Shown piece by piece: positions 57,700 to 64,000 of a DNA stretch of 64,000 bases. The position numbers and the translations under genes are program-made. The DNA is from Liolophura sinensis (lineage: Eukaryota > Mollusca > Polyplacophora > Chitonida > Chitonidae): positions 17,151,850-17,215,849 of the forward strand of contig NC_088304.1 of the NCBI RefSeq assembly GCF_032854445.1. The letters are read 5' to 3'. Positions within the stretch are counted from its first letter, which is position 1; every line of letters begins with the position of its first letter. A model generated the notes under the pieces. That model saw only the letters and a list, made by a program, of their open reading frames with translations. It made no database searches and was not told where the DNA came from.

Positions 57700-58150
57700 T
57701 GTAGCCATTGGAATACATATACTCTGATATATGGCTTCCGGAATTTCACATAGATGTTATTATTGAGAATACCTGTACTCTGTTGATATATGGTTTCCCC
57801 GAATTTCATATGAATGTTATTATTTGCGAAATTCAAGCAACTTGATGAATAATGAAACATCGCATGAATGGTAACCTTTGTATGTAGTGGAACTGCACAA
57901 GGTTTTGTTGCCTTTGACATTAATGTAGCGGTGACCAGTTTTATTCAACACCGATACAATTAGTGGTAAAATTCTATCAATTATGCCTTTGTGGGGAATA
58001 GTAGTATAGAGATTAGAGAAATCCCAAGTAAAGATATCCTTATACGTTACGTGTATATTGGTGTCTAATTGTTCAGTGAACGTCTTGGAGTTTGTAAAAA
58101 TATAATCCACAGGTGAGTTATAGTCGAAGCTATAACTCACAACGTGGTCT
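57700..58150 (-). pseudogene. Penelope-like reverse transcriptase fragment
   Basis: The minus strand from 58,140 (MSYSFDYNSPVDYIFTNSKT) contains TYKDIFTWDFSNLYTTIPHK, the D-containing RT motif in the form typical of Penelope-like elements (DFSxLYTxIPH), then GHRYINVKGNKTLCSS. A frameshift near 57,830 leads to NNNIHMKFGETIYQQSTGI, again characteristic. The YxDD box and the GIY-YIG endonuclease are absent. A ~50-bp segment of this region is duplicated (57,719-57,764 and 57,775-57,825). The orientation is opposite to the flanking LINE pieces. Confidence 0.75.
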
Positions 58151-58249
58151 GGCTGTGGTTGTAAACAAGTAAATTTTAATGTTAAGTTTCGTAAAGTTTG
58201 GAGTTTTTATGTACCGAATAAGGATCTCCTGTCATAAGGACGATATGAA

Positions 58250-58480
58250 AATCTACCCCACAGGGATAGAATATGCTGTACGTCTTTAATTGTATGCAAA
58301 GTGATAATAGACGAGTGGAGGATGAATTCCGTTTTGGTTTGCTGTGTCCTGCTTATTATGAACTGAAGATTACGTATATTAAGGCGTTTTGTTATAGTAG
58401 ACAAAGTGTTTTTGAATTAACTCTTTTAGTTTCAAGACAAAATGTCAGAGAGCTGTTGGCGGATCCCCAAAGATAAATCT
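58250..58480 (+). pseudogene. LINE ORF2 C-terminal fragment
   Basis: The frame 58,273-58,476 carries VEDEFRFGLLCPAYYELKI followed by an aromatic/basic tail (YIKAFCYSRQSVFELTLLVS). It matches the extreme C-terminus of many L1-like and related LINE ORF2 proteins, in which a VEDExHFLLxCPxY segment is conserved. With 57,040-57,360 it is probably the 3' part of one LINE interrupted by the Penelope-like fragment. Confidence 0.7.
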
Positions 58481-58499
58481 GTGTGTCGAAACAGACATT

Positions 58500-59960
58500 T
58501 GTATACCACCCGTCAATCAATAAGGAAGTTTAAGGTCAATAATCGCAAGTCCAATTCCCAAAACAACGCATAACACAAACCACCAGAGAATGAAGAAAGT
58601 ATATTGAGTATGAATCAAAAGAGAAGCAAAGAAAAACAGTCAATAGTTTTCAGTGATGTTGGAAGACGCCAGGTATGTTCTAGGCGACTGAGTGAAATCA
58701 GTATTGAAATCGTTTAAAATATCAGTTGTCGACAGCAAAATATGTATCTCATTTGCGCTTTAATTGCAGTTGTTCACATATCCAAAGTAGCGATCGAATT
58801 CATCACGATGAATATAGAGCCCTGGCATCGGGTTAAGCGAAATTAGACACAGGCATGAAGCGGAGTGCCAGATACTGGACACTCTATCCAATACGCTCTG
58901 AATGCTGCCGAATGACGGTCCATATCTATGAATCCTCTATTTATATCGCCAGCTCGGGCGTCAACAAACTTCTCGCGCCATTGCCGAGTCTGGGGACGAT
59001 TTTTCCTCAACACTTGTGTTTTTGGGGCCGTTTGTCGCCTATCACTCCGTTTTGGCGCGACGGAGTTGCCCAAAGCAATTCTACCAGCTGACTCAACACA
59101 GCACGGACGTCATCGAAAATCGGAGTTAGAACATACCTCCTGACCACTGGTCCGCTTGGCGAGATGAACGATTGACTGGACCACAAGCCAGCCAGTCCGC
59201 GCTCTGTCCCTTTTGCACCCTGTCACCCACGACTCAAAACGATCGACACCCTCACTTCAATCCAGGACTATGATACCATGTTCTACTGCTAATGTGGATC
59301 TTGTTATTATTATTTTTTTTTTTTGGCCATCTCCTGTATAGTCTCTTTAATATTGTTGGCAGCAGTCCATGTTTTTTGTGTGCTCGTTTATTGATATCTG
59401 TAACGTATATAAACCGCTGCCTATTTTCCGCCTTGAATACAAAATTTTAGGTACAGCGCAATACCATTATTATGCACGGTTTACACACTGAAGTGAAATA
59501 TTTTACCGTAGTTACCTGTTATGCGCCTTTACACTAGTGATGACATCCCTGCAGCGCCTCAGTGAATAGAGCTCCCTATATATACATTTAGGGAGGATTT
59601 CTATCATAATTTTTTTCTAACTGTATACATGTGCGTAAACTGCATCATTCCCAGGTGTTAATCGCCAAAGAGTAAAGTGTTTCTTACTGACATGAAGTTG
59701 ATTTGATAATACTGAATGCAGTGAAGCAGTGATGAAACATTTGTGCAACAAAACATCCGTCGTCATCCGACAAATACACGTCGTCAAACAACTGAAATAA
59801 TGTTGAAATAAAAATGCTATTAGGCCCCCACGTACGTCATTTGTAACATGTGAATGAATTTTTCTTTCAAACTCGAATACTGAATACCTACGACCTTTTA
59901 ACAAGTCATATGAGTTGTTTGCTTGGGGATTTAACACGATTTTGGTCTTGTATGAACGGT
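58500..59960. other. Intergenic sequence, no gene seen
   Basis: AT-rich with short overlapping frames (65-106 codons) lacking recognisable motifs or consistent codon use. It contains a T10-like run near 59,312 and ATTATT-rich stretches. Confidence 0.5.
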
Positions 59961-59971
59961 ATTTTCATGTA

Positions 59972-59994
59972 GCCTGGCAAGATCATTGCCAGGC
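59972..59994. repeat. Perfect 9-bp-stem hairpin
   Basis: GCCTGGCAA and TTGCCAGGC are perfect complements around a GATCA loop, followed by GTTTTATA. It has the shape of a strong stem-loop, but no adjacent gene can be assigned to it. Confidence 0.85.
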
Positions 59995-59999
59995 GTTTT

Positions 60000-60885
60000 A
60001 TATCTTCTGATGACATGGTAGGAAACTGCTTTAGGTGGTTTTAGTTGTGGTTTACTACTGGACACAGATATTCGCCATGCATGTGACCGTGGGTGCAATA
60101 GGTGTGGTGGGTGAATTACCGGCCCTTGGTCGTGTGTGTGATCATCGGCCCTTGCCCGGTGTCCGTGCATTTCGTGCGGCTTGGGAAAGGTAACCACCAA
60201 GTCTGCTCAGGTGACTTGACCAGTTTTATACTCACGTTTCTACTGGAACGGATGTATAGTTTTATAAGATCGGAGTAAATCTGGGATGACTTAAGACCAG
60301 AAAGAATGTGCTGCAACTTGTGCCTACTGTGCTGTTTTTCGAGGTAACACAAATATTTTCTTCAGTGTGTACAGCACCAGTTTCAGTGTTTTACGTAGAC
60401 AACGTTCACGAACTCGGTTGTCTATTTCATGACATGCGATGTCGGCAATGTGTTTAATAGACGTAACACGATGAGACGGTAACTTTCAAGTTTTCTGTGG
60501 ACACCATTGTCACAAACCGACACAACTGTACTTGTTCATAATAAGGGCACACACTTTAGCGGCAGAAATGTAAAACCGGTTTGAAGGGAATTGAATGTAA
60601 ATGCAGAAACACGACTGAGGCATTTAGGTGCCTCACGACATTGATAAAGTACAAAGGACGATATTTCTATAGTTGCTTGTTTATGGTTATTTGTGAGTTT
60701 ATATGTGAAATATTGCAATAAGCGATGGTTTAATCTGTATTTTAGGATTCAGATCGCCGGGTCGTGTACGCTTGTTGACTATAGATTGGACCCTCGGCGC
60801 AAATGAAGCTGGTATATATATTATTGGCCCTAGTATATGTGATAGTTTGATTATGTGTACATGTTAATATGTTGTTCGAGAATCA
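60000..60885. other. Intergenic sequence, no gene seen
   Basis: Ordinary AT-rich sequence. The longest frames are below 90 codons on either strand and show no recognisable domain. Confidence 0.5.
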
Positions 60886-60895
60886 ACTGCCTATA

Positions 60896-61064
60896 TTTAT
60901 TTATTTATTTATTTGATTGTTGTTTTACGCCGCACTCAATAATACATGTATTTCACTTATACGACGGTCGCCAGCATTATGGTGGGAGGAAACTGGGCAG
61001 AGTCCGAGGGAAACCCACGATCATCCGCAAGTTGCTGACAGACCTTCCCACGTACGGCCGTCGA
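60896..61064 (-). mobile_element. 5'-truncated SINE with 10-bp target duplication
   Basis: Same family as 35,944-36,237, from the ATTT-repeat tail (plus strand TTTATTTATTTATTTGATTG) through the core (CCAGCATTATGGTGGGAGG) to ACGTACGGCCG, where it ends. The tRNA-like head is missing. Perfect direct repeats ACTGCCTATA at 60,886-60,895 and 61,065-61,074 show that it inserted already truncated by target-primed reverse transcription. Confidence 0.92.
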
Positions 61065-61074
61065 CTGCCTATAG

Positions 61075-61960
61075 TCCTTAAGAGTATATTTGGTAATCGG
61101 TTAACTGTTGCGGTGGCGGGATTATTGATTTAGTTAAAGAATATTGATGTAAATATAGATATGTTGTATGAGGACAACCGTAAGATGGTTACAATAGTGA
61201 AGACACAGACCATGTATAACATTCAACTTCGACCTGGCTCAGTTCATGCACTTAACGTCCAATGATTAGCGTCATGGTGCATTTATAGCCTTTCTTTTTT
61301 TTTAGTACAATAAAAAAAGATATTTTATTCTCATCTTAACTGTAAAAAAATATTTATTGGTTGGATTAGGCTATATGCTTTTAGTATGCCCATAATGCAT
61401 TTTTATTTATGTAGATTTTGGTCACAAGGAGCTGATACTTATTCAAGAACAACGTACCTGAAATGGTATAACGTCAATAAGGGAATGTATTTCTTAATTG
61501 TGTTTAAATGAAGGACATTATCTGACATGCAGTGAACTTACAGGAATTCTGTCCGTATTGTATAGCTAACTGCATCCATGGCCAAGGTATTAGCATAAGA
61601 TGCTGATCAGTTGATAAAGTGTTATTAATACTGATTATTCGCCGGTTATCGTTCTAGACAGGAACCTGGTCACCTTATTACGTAATATCTGGATGGTAGA
61701 GATTGCTATACTCATAACAGGTAGTTACTTATGTATATTCCTGAATACATTGTCTGTAATGAATGCTATTTTTGTATTCGCAGTAGGGTCCAAAGTTGAC
61801 AGAATATACACAGAAATCTGAGTCACATTCCTCCATATTGTTCCGCATTCCCCTCAAGCTCCCAACATATTTCAGGGGACCTAACTTGTCGTGCACGACG
61901 GCACCCTCACTTCGATATTATTTTGAAGTCACTACAGTACCGTCATACAGCCCAACTCGC
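61075..61960. other. Intergenic sequence, no gene seen
   Basis: AT-rich, with A/T runs near 61,290-61,350. No coding or RNA feature could be supported. Confidence 0.5.
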
Positions 61961-61970
61961 ATCTGAGGCA

Positions 61971-62031
61971 AATACATGCAGTGTGTCTCCTCTGGAGGTA
62001 CAGACCTCCACAAATATGCGCGCTTCAATTT
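61971..62031 (+). repeat. ~60-bp direct repeat, copy 1
   Basis: ATGCAGTGTGTCTCCTCTGG is followed by the 35-bp identical block starting GTACAGACCTCCACAAATAT and ending CGCGCTTCAATT. The second copy is at 63,530-63,592, ~1.56 kb downstream in the same orientation. Confidence 0.85.
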
Positions 62032-62469
62032 CGGAGGCCTCACTTTTATTCATGAGCTGTCTGCCGGTCTCGAAGATCATCGTCCCACGTTAAAACGAAA
62101 CTCTATTTTGTCATGTTAGCCATTTATTGCGTGACGTCACAAAATGTAGGAGCTCTCCTCTACAATGGGTGCTAAAGACAGTGGCGCGGTTACAGTGTGC
62201 GGACATAAAAACTGGACACAGAAAAGTACAAACGAAAACGCCAAATATCCAATTCAACGTTTCAATTTTGTTTCGTTTAAAAAGCGACCAATGTTTCTTG
62301 CATTCGGCACTTTCAGTGGTCACGTTCTTTTTTGCCTCGGATTACATGGATGTCATCATTAGCTGGCGACAGATATCAGGGAAAGCACCTAACGTTACAG
62401 GGCCTTCTCGTTTACAACGCCTTCTCGACACTTTCCAGGTGGGAGGTTATACTAAATCTGAGATACAAG

Positions 62470-62537
62470 TGTTATGTGAACAACTGCCGTCAGCTTCTAA
62501 ATTTAGCTTGCCACTGTTTACATATGCTGAGTTCAGG
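62470..62537 (+). repeat. Truncated 5' LTR (68 bp)
   Basis: Identical to the first 68 bp of the 3' LTR (62,973-63,040), starting TGTTATGTGAACAACTGCCG. The identity implies a recent insertion or deletion event. Confidence 0.85.
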
Positions 62538-62854
62538 AAGACAATCTTGGTGTTGAACATCCAGTTTGCTTCTTTTCCCGTAAACTTAACAAGTTTCAGA
62601 GAAGTTATTCAACTGTTGAAAAAGAATGTTTGTCTGCTATTTTAGCTTTGCAACATTTTGAAGTTTATGCAACAGCTTCGAGGCAACCTGTGATTGTAAA
62701 TACTGATCACAATCCACTTGTGTTTCTACAGAAAGTTAAGGGAAAGAATCAGAGATTGTTACGGTGGAGTTTATTGTTGCAGGAATACAATCTTGAAATC
62801 AAACATGTTAAGGGAAAAGATAATGTTATTGCAGATTGCTTGTCTCGTGTATAA
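62537..62854 (+). pseudogene. pol (partial): Gypsy RNase H domain fragment
   Basis: One open frame from 62,537 to TAA 62,852 encodes the second half of a Ty3/gypsy RNase H: HPVCFFSRKLNKFQRSYSTV, EKECLSAILALQHFEVY (catalytic Glu region), VIVNTDHNPLVFLQ (catalytic Asp) and a VKGKDNVIADCLSRV end. The first catalytic Asp segment (DASxxGxGAVL) has been deleted. The stop falls right after the SRV end, with only 118 bp to the LTR and no integrase downstream. Confidence 0.88.
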
Positions 62855-62972
62855 GTTGTGTATAAAATGTTTAATTGCATGAGGTTTGTACAATTTTGTA
62901 TATATTATTGTTTAACCTATATTGTAAGTAAAAAAAAAGTTAGGAAAACTTTTTTTTCTTGAAAGGTGGGTA

Positions 62973-63479
62973 TGTTATGTGAACAACTGCCGTCAGCTTC
63001 TAAATTTAGCTTGCCACTGTTTACATATGCTGAGTTCAGGGCCTGCTGTCTGCCTCTGCCTTAGAATGTTCCAGAATACGCTCAGTTCGGGGCCTGTTTG
63101 TTTACAACAAGTGTTCAGGAATTTTCTTATTCTAGAAAATTCCACCAGTCTATATAAGACCTATGAAAGCAGGTCAAAAGAGAAGAAAGGAGAATTATTG
63201 AGAATTTTGGATGCTTTCGCTGTGTGCTACTTTAGTAGGCCTTTTGTGCTGAATTTTGGATATATTTTTGTTATATCCTATGGCCACCGAGCACTTGTTC
63301 AGTCTGAACTTGTATAAGTACTTTAGTATTTGTAAAAGTCTTGTTATCTGTTCTTGTTAAACCTAATAAATTGTTGTAAAATAAAATCTGCTGGTTTTGG
63401 TTACTTTTTTGTGCGGCTAAACTATCGTGTATTTCGAACAAGCCATCTCTTTATAATACAGACAGTTTGGGTCGTAACA
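62973..63479 (+). repeat. 3' LTR of gypsy derivative (507 bp)
   Basis: Starts TGTTATG and ends GTAACA. It contains a TATA-like TATATAAG at 63,151-63,158 and AATAAA at 63,365-63,370. It is preceded by the polypurine tract GAAAGGTGGGTA and followed by the CAAG target copy. Confidence 0.85.
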
Positions 63480-63529
63480 CAAGTATCTTTCTCAAGTGTT
63501 GTACCGAGACGATTACAACACAGGCACTT

Positions 63530-63592
63530 ATACATGTAGTGTGTGTCTTGTGGAAGTACAGACCTCCACAAATATGCGCGCTTCAATTGGAA
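63530..63592 (+). repeat. ~60-bp direct repeat, copy 2
   Basis: It matches 61,971-62,031, identical over GTACAGACCTCCACAAATAT and on through GCGCGCTTCAATT. It lies just downstream of the gypsy derivative, so the pair brackets that element without touching it. Confidence 0.85.
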
Positions 63593-63642
63593 AGTGCGGC
63601 TCTCCACACACGACATTTTTACGCTCATTATGGTCATTGTAG

Positions 63643-63935
63643 ATTTATTTATTTATTTATCTGATTGATGTTTTACGCCATACTCAAGAAATATTTCACC
63701 TGCACGATGGTGGCCAGCATTATAGTGGGAGAAAACCGAGCAGAGCGCGAGGGAGTGGGGGGGGGGGAGTGGACCCACGACCATCCGCAGGTTTGTGCCA
63801 GACCTTCGGACGTACTGCCGGAGAGGAAGCCAGAATGAAATGGACTTGAACTCGCAGCAACCACATTGGTGAGGGGCTTCTGGGTCATTGCGCCACTCTG
63901 GCCTGCTAACCCCTTCGGTCAATGAGGTCCCCTGT
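63643..63935 (-). mobile_element. Full-length SINE, diverged copy
   Basis: Same family as 35,944-36,237: ATTT-repeat tail on the plus strand (63,643-63,660), core GTGGCCAGCATTATAGTGGG, an expanded G run near 63,757-63,768, and a tRNA-like head with GAGTTCAAGTCC on the minus strand. The head end (GGGACCTCATTGACCGAAGG) is mutated. No clear target duplication; a GTCAT word occurs on both sides. Confidence 0.88.
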
Positions 63936-64000
63936 CATGACGGATAGGTTTTGTTTTAACGTTAGACAATGATTTTCAAGAACAGCTGTTTGCTAAACAA

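Larger units (their letters stand above)
62470..63479 (+). mobile_element. Ty3/gypsy-type LTR retrotransposon deletion derivative
   Basis: 5' LTR remnant 62,470-62,537 (starts TGTTATGTGAAC), RNase H fragment 62,537-62,854, polypurine tract GAAAGGTGGG just before 62,973, and a 507-bp 3' LTR 62,973-63,479 (TGTTATG...GTAACA). The 4-bp target duplication CAAG flanks both ends (62,466-62,469 and 63,480-63,483). A large internal deletion from LTR position 68 into pol removed gag, protease, most RT and any upstream integrase. Confidence 0.85.

Overview
This window looks like a piece of a metazoan nuclear genome, most probably a mollusc or another lophotrochozoan. Three copies of a tRNA-headed SINE share a conserved core of the MetaSINE type that I associate with mollusc genomes. 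There are also L1-like LINE, Penelope-like and Ty3/gypsy fragments and a large satellite array. I see no intact host protein-coding gene, and the species cannot be named from the sequence.

Layout. (1) 1-35,243: one uninterrupted satellite array of about 64 head-to-tail monomers of ~549 bp, entered in mid-monomer. Monomer variants recur as multi-monomer blocks (shifts of about 6, 8, 10, 12 and 15 monomers), a mosaic higher-order structure. All short reading frames here are by-products of the repeat. (2) 35,244-38,116: flank with a full-length SINE in a perfect 9-bp target duplication, a decayed LINE ORF1 and a TA/TG microsatellite. (3) 38,117-57,007: a GC-richer composite of Polinton/Maverick elements. 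Its core (40,177-55,867, 15.7 kb) begins AGTAGT and ends ACTACT, has tandem ~89-bp terminal units, and carries a protein-primed DNA polymerase B, a retroviral-type integrase, a packaging ATPase, a candidate double-jelly-roll capsid protein, a candidate minor capsid protein and several conserved Polinton proteins of unknown role. It is flanked on BOTH sides by pieces of the same (polymerase) end in opposite orientation: 38,117-40,176 forward and 55,868-57,007 inverted. (4) 57,008-64,000: AT-rich repeat graveyard with LINE ORF2 pieces, a Penelope-like RT fragment between them, two more SINEs and a gypsy deletion derivative.

How the genes fit together. In the Polinton the polymerase reads right from the left end and meets a leftward block (integrase, three small proteins, a ~190-aa protein, ATPase, capsid protein). 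A divergent/convergent set of capsid-associated and membrane-anchored proteins follows to the right. This is the usual replication + integration + virion-morphogenesis set of a virus-like transposon. It is no longer functional as written: the polymerase, integrase and most virion genes have frameshifts or premature stops. Five virion-module genes each carry one in-frame TAG. A few frames (45.7-46.9 kb; 51.4-52.1 kb) are still open.

Most interesting: the inverted left-arm/left-arm arrangement around a complete Polinton, which resembles a snap-back defective genome hit by a full element; tandem terminal units; a cysteine-rich ORF upstream of the polymerase that survives intact only in the inverted arm; a frameshift shared by two polymerase copies; and a satellite stretch with an abnormally high density of single-base indels that may be an assembly-accuracy problem.
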